Position numbers and translations under genes: made by a program. A stretch of DNA of 64,000 nt, taken from Bradyrhizobium sp. NFR13. GTDB lineage: Bacteria > Pseudomonadota > Alphaproteobacteria > Rhizobiales > Xanthobacteraceae. Numbering within the stretch: the first letter of the stretch is position 1; each line of letters opens with the position of its first letter. This document shows positions 57,252 to 64,000 of the stretch, piece by piece. The DNA is taken from contig NZ_FOTP01000003.1 of NCBI RefSeq assembly GCF_900114605.1, positions 124,001 to 188,000 of the forward strand, read 5' to 3'. The notes beneath the pieces are model-generated. The model searched no databases and had not been told where the DNA came from. It worked only from the letters and a program-made list of their open reading frames with translations.

Positions 57252-57731
57252 ATGCTGAAGGGTATCATCGACGATCTGAAAAATAGCACAGGCAACAGCC
57301 TGCGCATGACTTCACTCATGGCACTGGCTGGTTTTGCCGGCTTTGTAGCGCTGTGCTTCCTGTGTGCGGCGGCTTTCATCGCGGTGATGCAGCGCTACGG
57401 CGTCGTTGAGGCCTGCCTGACCATCGCCGGCATCTTTGTGGTTGTCGCGGCGATCTTCGCACAGGTCTATGCGACCAAGCAGAAGCAGGCCCGCGAGCGC
57501 GCAGCAGCTGCAGCACGTGCAGCAGCCAGAGCTGCGGCGAATGCGCCGCTGATCGATCCGATGCTGGTGGCGACGGGCATTCAGATCGCGCGCACGCTGG
57601 GCCTTAAGAAGGTTATTCCGCTGCTCGCGCTGGCAGGCGTCGCACTCGGCTATATGGCCAATCGCAGCAGTGCTGCGACAGAGGATGATACTGACGAAAC
57701 CGACGACCCCGATGAGGTCGCCGGCGATTGA
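57252..57731 (+). CDS. YqjE/phage-holin-like membrane protein
   Basis: 159 residues with two or three spans: LAGFAGFVALCFLCAAAFIAV, ACLTIAGIFVVVAAIFAQ and VIPLLALAGVALGYMA; between them an Ala/Arg-rich helix, then an acidic tail (DDTDETDDPDE). Matches the holin-like superfamily that includes YqjE, co-inherited with DUF883 genes. Function unknown. It overlaps nothing and converges on the 57753 gene. Confidence 0.78.
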   Translation: MLKGIIDDLKNSTGNSLRMTSLMALAGFAGFVALCFLCAAAFIAVMQRYGVVEACLTIAGIFVVVAAIFAQVYATKQKQARERAAAAARAAARAAANAPLIDPMLVATGIQIARTLGLKKVIPLLALAGVALGYMANRSSAATEDDTDETDDPDEVAGD

Positions 57732-57752
57732 TTCAAATTGTCAGAATGGCGA

Positions 57753-58160
57753 TCAGGTTACACAGCGACCGGGCTGCAGCATCTTTGCCATCTCACTGAG
57801 CACACTCACAGGCGGCTCGCAGCCGACCGCCGCACGCTGCGGTTTGGCATTCATGGGGAGCGGCCGAATATTGACGGCCTCATTCTTGGTCGGAGCCACC
57901 ACGGGCGCAACGCCCATCCGCAGAAGGATGGACGTATCCGACAGGCCCTGAACGCGGAACGATAGAGTCTGGCTCTGCTCATTCTGTGTGGTAATTAGTG
58001 ACGCCCGGTCGCCCTTGGCGGCCCGGTTCACGTCGCTGGACGCGACCTTGTTTGAATCGGTCAACGTGCCCCGCAGATCATTGCCGGAAGCATACTGAAT
58101 GGCACCGAACATGGTCGCACCGGCAACCATTCCCAAAACCAAGCTGGATACCTTTGACAT
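57753..58160 (-). CDS. Conserved hypothetical secreted protein ending in CEPPVSVLSEMAK
   Basis: 135 residues. N-terminal signal or membrane helix (SSLVLGMVAGATMFGAIQYASG), a middle with SFRVQGLSDTSILLRM, and a C-terminus CEPPVSVLSEMAKMLQPGRC. The spaced Cys pair at the C-terminus recalls a Bradyrhizobium family I have seen but cannot name. Probably periplasmic. It is monocistronic. Confidence 0.7.
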   Translation of the reverse strand: MSKVSSLVLGMVAGATMFGAIQYASGNDLRGTLTDSNKVASSDVNRAAKGDRASLITTQNEQSQTLSFRVQGLSDTSILLRMGVAPVVAPTKNEAVNIRPLPMNAKPQRAAVGCEPPVSVLSEMAKMLQPGRCVT

Positions 58161-58592
58161 ATGAGCCTCGCCTGCCCTGCGCCGCGACGTTGCCTGGCGC
58201 TCCTATAGGAACGTGCGTCAAGCCCGGAGGTTCAAGAACGGCGATCACTTAACCGTGTGTTAAATATTTCGAGTTGCCGGGAACGGTTTTGATTGGCGGG
58301 CGTCATCCTGACAGCCGGTCGTCCCCTGCCCCAATTGACCGGCGACGCGGGGTGTAGCTGTGGTGATGCCAGCTACACTCCGCATTTTGTTATTGATCTT
58401 TCTGCGATTTTTCTTGAACTATATTCGGCACGCCATCTTCTCGGCTCTGCGCCAGAAGAAGTCATTGGCACAGTTCTGCACCTGGCCAGGCGCCGCTGCC
58501 GTTTCGTCGTCGATCTAACGAGACGGCACGAAAGCGAAAAACGCGATCCAACAACGCTTCCAGACTGTCGGTATCGCGTATCCTAATACGCC
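58161..58592. other. 432-base gap with a strong + strand hairpin
   Basis: Upstream of the - strand 57753 gene and downstream of the 58593 gene. The notable feature is a 14-bp hairpin at 58347-58383, listed separately. A 97-codon + strand frame covers it but has no convincing start or homology. No protein gene is called. Confidence 0.45.
58347..58390 (+). terminator. Strong orphan hairpin, possible small-RNA terminator
   Basis: Stem GCGGGGTGTAGCTG / CAGCTACACTCCGC (58347-58360, 58370-58383) with one wobble, followed by ATTTTGTTATTG on the + strand. No + strand gene ends just upstream (the YqjE-like gene ends 620 bases before). It may end an unannotated small RNA starting near 58.2-58.3 kb. 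Confidence 0.45.
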
Positions 58593-59240
58593 TCAGCAGC
58601 CCGAAAGTGCGGTTACCCCTGGCGTCGCTGTGGCACCCGTGGCGTTGGCAGCCGCCATCATGCCGGGGGTGGCAAGGTTCATCGAGACGGTCTCGTTGCA
58701 GGCTGTCGCGTTCGGTGTAGGCATCGTCGCCGACGGGGCGATACTGGTGTCGCCGAGGATAGCAGCCGGCGCCTCAAGCGTACCAGGTAGGACACTGGAA
58801 ATCAGCGGAGTAGTGAGTGGCAACGATGAAGGGTCGCTTGGGCTGGTATTCCCGTTCAGGATACAACTGCTGGAGTTCAGCGGGCTACCAACTGGAATGG
58901 TCGGGGCGGCCGTACCGGTCGCGCTACCGAGATTCGTCGTCGAGATCGTTCCCAAAGCGGCGGCGGATGTCGCCGCACTTGGCGCTGTGGTTGGCGCGCA
59001 ATTGATAACAGTACCCGGCGTTGTCGGATCCGACGCCAGCGGCACCGGCGCCAGACTGGTATCTGCAGCTCCCGGAAGCGTTGCCGCTGAGAACGGACTC
59101 GGGCCGTTGAGCGGCGAGGAAACCATCGTACCAGGAGTGGTGGGAAGCCCCATCGACGTCGTGCCCATGGTCGAGACCTGTGCCAGAACCGCATCACAGC
59201 CCAACAGCGATAGCATCAAAACGCCCAACAGTCGCATCAT
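58593..59240 (-). CDS. Low-complexity Thr/Pro/Ala-rich secreted protein
   Basis: 215 residues. Signal peptide or lipoprotein-like start (RLLGVLMLSLLGCDAVLAQ), then repeated short motifs such as LPTTPGTMV, DPTTPGTVI and LPGAA, ending CNETVSMNLATPG and VTALSGC. Scattered Cys may form disulfides. I do not recognise the family. ATG 59240 or 59237 both follow an AGGAAAGGAAA site. It lies 21 bases after the RND adaptor, so it is probably the third gene of that operon. Confidence 0.6.
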   Translation of the reverse strand: MMRLLGVLMLSLLGCDAVLAQVSTMGTTSMGLPTTPGTMVSSPLNGPSPFSAATLPGAADTSLAPVPLASDPTTPGTVINCAPTTAPSAATSAAALGTISTTNLGSATGTAAPTIPVGSPLNSSSCILNGNTSPSDPSSLPLTTPLISSVLPGTLEAPAAILGDTSIAPSATMPTPNATACNETVSMNLATPGMMAAANATGATATPGVTALSGC

Positions 59241-59260
59241 CGCTACGTTTCCTTTCCTGC

Positions 59261-60514
59261 TCACACCGCCTGCTTGTGGGCCTTCACCTTCTGACCTTCC
59301 GCCAGATTCACCATCGGATTCAGCACCACCTGGTCGCCGGCCTTGATGCCATTGCGTACTTCGACGGAGGTGCCGAAATCGCGCGCGATGGTGATCTTGT
59401 GCATATGGACGACACCATTCTCCGCAACGGCCACTTGCGTGCCATCGGCGTTGAAGATCACAGCATCTGCCGGGACGATAAAGGCAGGCGTCTTGCGCGG
59501 AACATGCAGGTCCACGATGCAATAGATGCCCGGGCTGAGCGCCCCGTCCGGGTTGGGGATGTCGACTTCGGTCAACAACGTCCGGCTGCCGGGCTGCAAC
59601 GCAGAAGCGATCCGCGTGACCGTGCCGTCAAATACCCGATTGGGGATTTCCGGAACGTGGATGCTCGCCTTCACGCCGGGCGTCACACCGAACGCCGCGT
59701 CCTGCGGCACGAATAGCTGAACGCGGACGACATTGCTGTGCATCAGCGTATACATGAACGTGGATCCGGACTGAACCAGGCTGCCGTTATCGATATTGCG
59801 CTGGGTGATGACGCCGTCAAACGGCGCGATCACACGCTGATAAGCCTTCTCCTGCGTGAGTATCCGAATTTGCGCCTCCTGCGCGGCGATGTTGGACTGG
59901 GCGACTCCGACCGCCGCCTGCTGGGCTGCCAGCGTCAGCCGGTCGTTGTCGCCCTGCTGCAGCGTCAGCCACCCCTGTTTCACGAGCCTGCTGTCGCGGC
60001 CGTTGGTGGCATCCGCGAGATCGCGGCTGGCCTGCGTCTGCTGCAACGCAGCCTGGTTCTGTTTCAGCGTGGCCTGGGCCTGAGTGATCTGATGATCAAG
60101 TTCCGGCGCGGTGATCTCGGCCAAAAGGTCGCCGGCCTTGACCCGATCGCCAATGTCCACATAGCGTTTTTCAACATAGCCGCTGGTGCGGGCAAAGATA
60201 TTCGCCGCTTCGAACGCCGTAGTGGTGGCCGGCAGCGAGATGTCATTGCTGCCGGTGCTGTCGCCGATAACCGCGACCTTCACGTCCGGGACCAGGTTGC
60301 GGAGCTCCTTCGCCGTGTCCGCAACGGCCTGCCGCGCCTGCTCGTGCCGCCAGAAGCCGAAGCCGAGACCACCGCCGAGTAACAGCAGAACCGCCAGAAC
60401 CAGCATCAGTCGGGCCCTGGAGCGAGGCCGCACCGGCGGCGGATCCGCCTGCCGATTTACCACAGACGGCCCCTCCTGCGTCCGCGCCTCATGCAACCTC
60501 TGAATCCCGGTCAT
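59261..60514 (-). CDS. RND efflux periplasmic adaptor (second system)
   Basis: 417 residues. N-terminal membrane anchor (about 34-52, LMLVLAVLLLLGGGLGFGFW) rather than a lipobox; a lipoyl half (RTSGYVEKRYVDIGDRVKAG), a helical hairpin (HQITQAQATLKQNQAALQQTQ), the second lipoyl half (VIAPFDGVITQRNID) and barrel domains. It bridges the permease and an outer-membrane channel. Overlaps the permease gene by four bases (ATGA), so they are coupled. Confidence 0.93.
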   Translation of the reverse strand: MTGIQRLHEARTQEGPSVVNRQADPPPVRPRSRARLMLVLAVLLLLGGGLGFGFWRHEQARQAVADTAKELRNLVPDVKVAVIGDSTGSNDISLPATTTAFEAANIFARTSGYVEKRYVDIGDRVKAGDLLAEITAPELDHQITQAQATLKQNQAALQQTQASRDLADATNGRDSRLVKQGWLTLQQGDNDRLTLAAQQAAVGVAQSNIAAQEAQIRILTQEKAYQRVIAPFDGVITQRNIDNGSLVQSGSTFMYTLMHSNVVRVQLFVPQDAAFGVTPGVKASIHVPEIPNRVFDGTVTRIASALQPGSRTLLTEVDIPNPDGALSPGIYCIVDLHVPRKTPAFIVPADAVIFNADGTQVAVAENGVVHMHKITIARDFGTSVEVRNGIKAGDQVVLNPMVNLAEGQKVKAHKQAV

Positions 60515-63500
60515 GAACTAGCCTCCTCAAAGACGCCGTGTTGCGGCTGGCCGTCGACGCGTTTACGCAGCAGCGAAAACAAGTACGGCACGATCAAAAG
60601 AGTGGTCGGCGTCGCAAACAGCAATCCGCCGATCACCGCGCGGGCGAGAGCTGCATTCTGCTCCTCGCCCGCGCTGCCGATCGCCATCGGAATCATGCCG
60701 ACGATCATCGCCGCCGCGGTCATCAGCACCGGCCGGATCCGGGTGTGGCCGGCACGGATTGCGGCCTCGAACGCAGAATGCCCTGCGAGTTGCTGCTCGC
60801 GCGCGAAAGTAACCAACAGGATCGAATTCGCCGACGCCACGCCGACCGCCATGATCGCGCCCATCATCGACGGCACGTTCAGGGTGGTACCCGTGATGAA
60901 CAGCATGGTGACGATACCGGCCAGCGTCGCCGGCAGCGCCAGCATCACGACGAAGGGATCGCTGAAGTTCTGGTAGTTCACCACCATCAGCAGATAGACG
61001 AACACAGCGGCGAACAGCAAGCCGATGCCGAGATTGACGAAGGCATCGTTCATGCTCTGGATCTGACCCAGTACGACAATGCTATTTCCGGGCTTCATCT
61101 CCTTCTGCAAATCGGCTGTTACCTTTTTGATATCGGCGGAGATCGCACCGAGGTCGCGGCCCTGTGCGCTGGCATAGACGTCGTAAACCGGCTGCACGTT
61201 GGCCTGGTTCAGGTTGGTGGGCAGCGGTTCGCGCTTGAAGGTCGCAACGTTGCTGAGCATTCCCGGCACCGGCTGGCCGCCGACGGTCAGCGTGCTCGAC
61301 ACCGGCGTATTACCGTAGGCGTTGAGCGAATTGACTCGGTATTCGGGTGTCTGCACGGCGAGATAATAGGGAATGCCGGATGCCGGATCGGTCCAGAAGT
61401 TTGGCGACACCTGCGACGAGGAACTCAGGCTGACATTGATATTCGTCGCGATCGTGCTGGCATTCAGTCCCAGCTGCGCCGCGCGGGTACGGTCGATCTC
61501 GGTATAGAATGACGGCGCGTCAGTTTCCTGCTGAAGATGCGCATCGACGATGCCGGGGATCGCCGCGATGCGCTCCCGCAGCTTCTGCGCGATGGCAAGG
61601 TCACCGGGGTCGTAGCCGACGGTCCGGACGTCGATCTGCGCCGGCAGGCCGAAATTCAGGATCTGCGTCACGATGTCGGCAGCCTGGAAATAGAACACGT
61701 CGTTGGGGAATGCCGCAGGTAGCACCTCGCGCAGCTTGCGAACGTAGTCGGCGGTCGGCTTGTGTCCCTCTTTGAGTTGGACCTGGATGATGCCGTCATT
61801 CACACCGATGGTAGAGCCATCGGTAAAAGCAAGATTATAGGGTCGGGCAGGCAGGCCGATATTGTCGACGATCAGACTGCGCTCGCTCTCCGGAACGATC
61901 TGCCGGATCTTGTCCTCCACCTGCTGAAAGATTCTTTCGGTGGCGTCGATCCGCGTGCCGGCGGGAGCACGGACGTGGAGCTGGATCTCGCCGCCGTCGA
62001 TCAGCGGGAAAAAATCGCGGCCGACCGAGACCAGCATAACACCGCCGAGACCAATGACCAGCAACGCGGCCACCGGCACGGCGATGCGATTCTTGAGCAG
62101 CTGGGTCAGCAGCGCGACGTAACCAGTACGCATCCGCTCGAAGCCGCGTTCGAACGCACCCGATAGCCGCGCGAACAGCCCCTTCGGATGGCCATCGTCT
62201 GGGCCGTGCTTTTCGTACCGCAGCAGCAACCCGATGGTGATCGGGGTAAGCGTCCGCGACAGGCCGTAGGATGCGAGCATGGCGAATACGACCGCCAGGC
62301 CAAGCGGCGTGAACAGATATTTCGCGGGGCCATCGAGAAACACCACCGAGGTGAAGACGCAACTGATAGCCAGCGTCGAGACCAGCGTCGGAATCGCGAT
62401 GCCGGCTGCACCATGCAGGGTCGCTTCCGGCAGCGCCATGTGCTCCTCGGTCAGAAGCCGATGCGTATTCTCGATCGTCACTGTGGAATCATCGACCAGA
62501 ATGCCGACCGCGAGCGCGAGGCCACCAAGCGTCATCGTGTTGAGCGTCTCGCCGAGGAAATACAACACCACGAGCGACGACAGGATCGCCAGCGGGATCG
62601 AGATCATCACCACAAGCGTTGAGCGCCATGATCCCAGGAAGAGCAGGATCATCAGCGCCGTCAGGCCGGCAGCGATCGCGCCTTCGTGCAGCACGCCCGT
62701 CACCGACGACTTGACGAATACGGACTGATCGAACAACTCGTTGATCTTTAACCCGGCGGGCGCTGCTGCCCGCGCCTGTTTAAGCACGTCCTTGACTGCA
62801 TTGACCACGGTCAGCGTCGAGGCGTTGCCGTTCTTGATGATACTCAGCAGCACCGACCGCCGGCCGTCCTGGCGCACGATATTCTGCTGCACTGCCGATC
62901 CGTCGCGAACCTGGGCAACGTCCTTCAGAAAGATCGTCGCACCGTTGACAAACTTGACCGGGATCATGTTGAGGTCAGCGATGCTGGCGGGCGTCGCGTT
63001 TGTACGCATCGTATACTGCTTGTCACCGATCTTGGCCGTTCCGGTCGGCAGCGTCAGGTTCTGAGTGTTGACCGCATTGACGACATCGAGCGGCGTCAGT
63101 CCGCGCGACAGCAGCTTGTCAGGATCGAGATCAACCATGATCTGGCGATACTTGCCGCCAGCCGGGGTAGGTAGCGTCACGCCATGCACCGGCGCCAGCT
63201 GCTGGCGGATCCTGTAGATGCCGAAATCATACAACTGCTGTTCGTTCAGCGTATCGGAGTTGAGGCTAAGCTGCAGCACCGGAACGCTGGAGGCATTGAA
63301 CTGCACCACGATTGGCGGCTGGATACCAGGCGGCATCAGCGCACGGATCGCATTTGTAGCCGAAACGATCTGCGAAATCGCGAGGTCGAGATTGACGTCG
63401 GGTTGGAAGTAGATCTTCTGGATCGAGAGTCCGTTCAGAGTCTGTGCTTCGATATTCTTGATGCCGTTGACGTTGGCGCTGATGGAGTACTGGCTGTAGG

Positions 63501-63693
63501 TCGAGACCCGATCTTCCATCTCAGGTGTCGAAAGACCCGTATAGCTCCAGATCACCGTTACGACGGGAATTCGGATCTCTGGAAAAATGTCGGTCGGCAT
63601 CGAGCGGATGGCAACGCCGCCGAGAAACAGAATCAGCACCGCCACCACGTAATAGGTATACGGAAATCTCAGTGCAAACCGCACGATGCCCAT
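60511..63693 (-). CDS. RND efflux permease (second system)
   Basis: 1060 residues. Two halves with TM4 motif GILVDDSTVTIENTHR carrying both Asp residues, N-terminus MGIVRFALRFPYTYYVV. The sequence is a branch apart from the AcrB-type pump at 9.5 kb (MPTDIFPEIRIPVVTVIWSYTG near the start), as in adaptor-permease pairs that may use a shared TolC. ATG 63693 has GGAG six bases upstream; an in-frame TTG at 63705 includes that site and is rejected. Substrate unknown. Confidence 0.92.
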   Translation of the reverse strand: MGIVRFALRFPYTYYVVAVLILFLGGVAIRSMPTDIFPEIRIPVVTVIWSYTGLSTPEMEDRVSTYSQYSISANVNGIKNIEAQTLNGLSIQKIYFQPDVNLDLAISQIVSATNAIRALMPPGIQPPIVVQFNASSVPVLQLSLNSDTLNEQQLYDFGIYRIRQQLAPVHGVTLPTPAGGKYRQIMVDLDPDKLLSRGLTPLDVVNAVNTQNLTLPTGTAKIGDKQYTMRTNATPASIADLNMIPVKFVNGATIFLKDVAQVRDGSAVQQNIVRQDGRRSVLLSIIKNGNASTLTVVNAVKDVLKQARAAAPAGLKINELFDQSVFVKSSVTGVLHEGAIAAGLTALMILLFLGSWRSTLVVMISIPLAILSSLVVLYFLGETLNTMTLGGLALAVGILVDDSTVTIENTHRLLTEEHMALPEATLHGAAGIAIPTLVSTLAISCVFTSVVFLDGPAKYLFTPLGLAVVFAMLASYGLSRTLTPITIGLLLRYEKHGPDDGHPKGLFARLSGAFERGFERMRTGYVALLTQLLKNRIAVPVAALLVIGLGGVMLVSVGRDFFPLIDGGEIQLHVRAPAGTRIDATERIFQQVEDKIRQIVPESERSLIVDNIGLPARPYNLAFTDGSTIGVNDGIIQVQLKEGHKPTADYVRKLREVLPAAFPNDVFYFQAADIVTQILNFGLPAQIDVRTVGYDPGDLAIAQKLRERIAAIPGIVDAHLQQETDAPSFYTEIDRTRAAQLGLNASTIATNINVSLSSSSQVSPNFWTDPASGIPYYLAVQTPEYRVNSLNAYGNTPVSSTLTVGGQPVPGMLSNVATFKREPLPTNLNQANVQPVYDVYASAQGRDLGAISADIKKVTADLQKEMKPGNSIVVLGQIQSMNDAFVNLGIGLLFAAVFVYLLMVVNYQNFSDPFVVMLALPATLAGIVTMLFITGTTLNVPSMMGAIMAVGVASANSILLVTFAREQQLAGHSAFEAAIRAGHTRIRPVLMTAAAMIVGMIPMAIGSAGEEQNAALARAVIGGLLFATPTTLLIVPYLFSLLRKRVDGQPQHGVFEEASS

Positions 63694-63765
63694 TGCTCGC
63701 TCCAAGATTGCCCGTACGTGGAAGAATTCTACAACTGTCCTTAAGTGCCGCGTGGAAGTTGAGCA

Positions 63766-64000
63766 TCAGCACCGGCAGATGTTCAGCGACTTGTCGAGCT
63801 GCTCGTCCAGCAGATGCTGCTGGGCATCGAACTTCGAAAGCCGCTGCTCTTCGTCCGCGTTCGCATCTTCGTCTGACAGAAAGCCATTGGGGGTCGGCTG
63901 GGCATGCCCGACCGGAGCCGGTAGGGGCTTCGATGCAACGATGGATTCACGGGCCATCGCGACATTCGGAGCTGCTGCGATGGCGATCAACGCGATGAAG
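63766..64000 (-). CDS. Small secreted protein, 5' end cut by window edge
   Basis: The frame is open to the window end and reads FIALIAIAAAPNVAMA, a signal-peptide core, then RESIVASKPLPAPVGHAQPTP and a helical tail (SKFDAQQHLLDEQLDKSL) ending CRC. At least 78 residues; the start lies beyond base 64000. It is upstream of the RND operon on the same strand with a 72-base gap. Not recognised; similar short secreted proteins occur in Bradyrhizobium. Confidence 0.65.
   Translation of the reverse strand, partial: FIALIAIAAAPNVAMARESIVASKPLPAPVGHAQPTPNGFLSDEDANADEEQRLSKFDAQQHLLDEQLDKSLNICRC

Noticed and set aside
58293-58586. 97-codon + strand open frame
   Set aside because: No similarity and it overlaps a hairpin; short frames like this are expected by chance at this GC content.
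1-64000. tRNA, rRNA, insertion sequence, prophage or CRISPR
   Set aside because: I looked for tRNA-like arms, transposase motifs and short regular repeats by eye and found none; a tool search could still find a diverged one.

Overview
The window is high-GC alphaproteobacterial chromosome, most like the Bradyrhizobium / Rhodopseudomonas / Tardiphaga group (Nitrobacteraceae). Indicators are an RcdA-family (DUF1465) cell-cycle protein beside a DUF1192 protein, a cysteine-free L31 ribosomal protein, the DUF2849-CysI-DUF934 sulfite reductase cluster, several small proteins of a kind I associate with Bradyrhizobium, and palindromic intergenic repeats. The placement rests on recognised protein families, not on a search. 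I see no rRNA, tRNA, insertion sequence, phage, CRISPR array or origin; it reads as core genome.

Layout. 1-9.5 kb: a + strand central-carbon block with transketolase (cut by the window edge), GAPDH, PGK, a frameshifted small gene, class II and class I fructose-bisphosphate aldolases, a ThiE/TenI-like protein, a Sel1-repeat protein and an inositol-monophosphatase-family enzyme, closed by a strong terminator. 9.5-14 kb: a - strand RND efflux pump (permease plus lipoprotein adaptor). 14.5-17 kb: a MotA/ExbB-like and MotB/OmpA-like pair plus a GNAT acetyltransferase. 17-25 kb: ABC exporter, rpmE, a TetR regulator, MipA/OmpV porin-like protein, acyltransferase, RcdA, DUF1192 and a quinone oxidoreductase. 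25-35.4 kb: a GGDEF/EAL membrane protein with a degenerate GGDEF motif, a GT-C-like membrane protein, YqgE/AlgH, a DsbD-alpha-like protein, a flippase, a 3-hydroxybutyrate dehydrogenase/patatin pair and a CAP-domain lipoprotein.

35.5-46.6 kb is a sulfur assimilation region. On the - strand lie cysG, DUF2849, cysI and DUF934, then sbp-cysT-cysW-cysA; on the + strand, diverging from cysG, lies a second sbp-cysT-cysW set without its own ATPase. Together they would import sulfate, reduce sulfite to sulfide and make the siroheme for that reductase. 46.7-49.1 kb: malate synthase G and a 51-residue membrane protein. 49.4-53.9 kb: two tandem chemoreceptors of equal length with matching leaders. 53.9-58.2 kb: cell-envelope proteins (DUF2865, L,D-transpeptidase, AI-2E-type permease, DUF883/ElaB-like, YqjE/holin-like) and a hypothetical protein. 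58.6-64 kb: a second RND system on the - strand, followed by a low-complexity secreted protein and preceded by a truncated small secreted protein at the window end.

The points most worth a second look are the paired sulfate importers sharing one ATPase, the duplicated chemoreceptors with a shared upstream element, the non-flagellar MotA/MotB-like pair, the frameshifted gene at 4.2-4.4 kb, and two hairpins that may end unannotated small RNAs (near 23.3 and 58.35 kb). I did not find a clearly undescribed multi-gene system.
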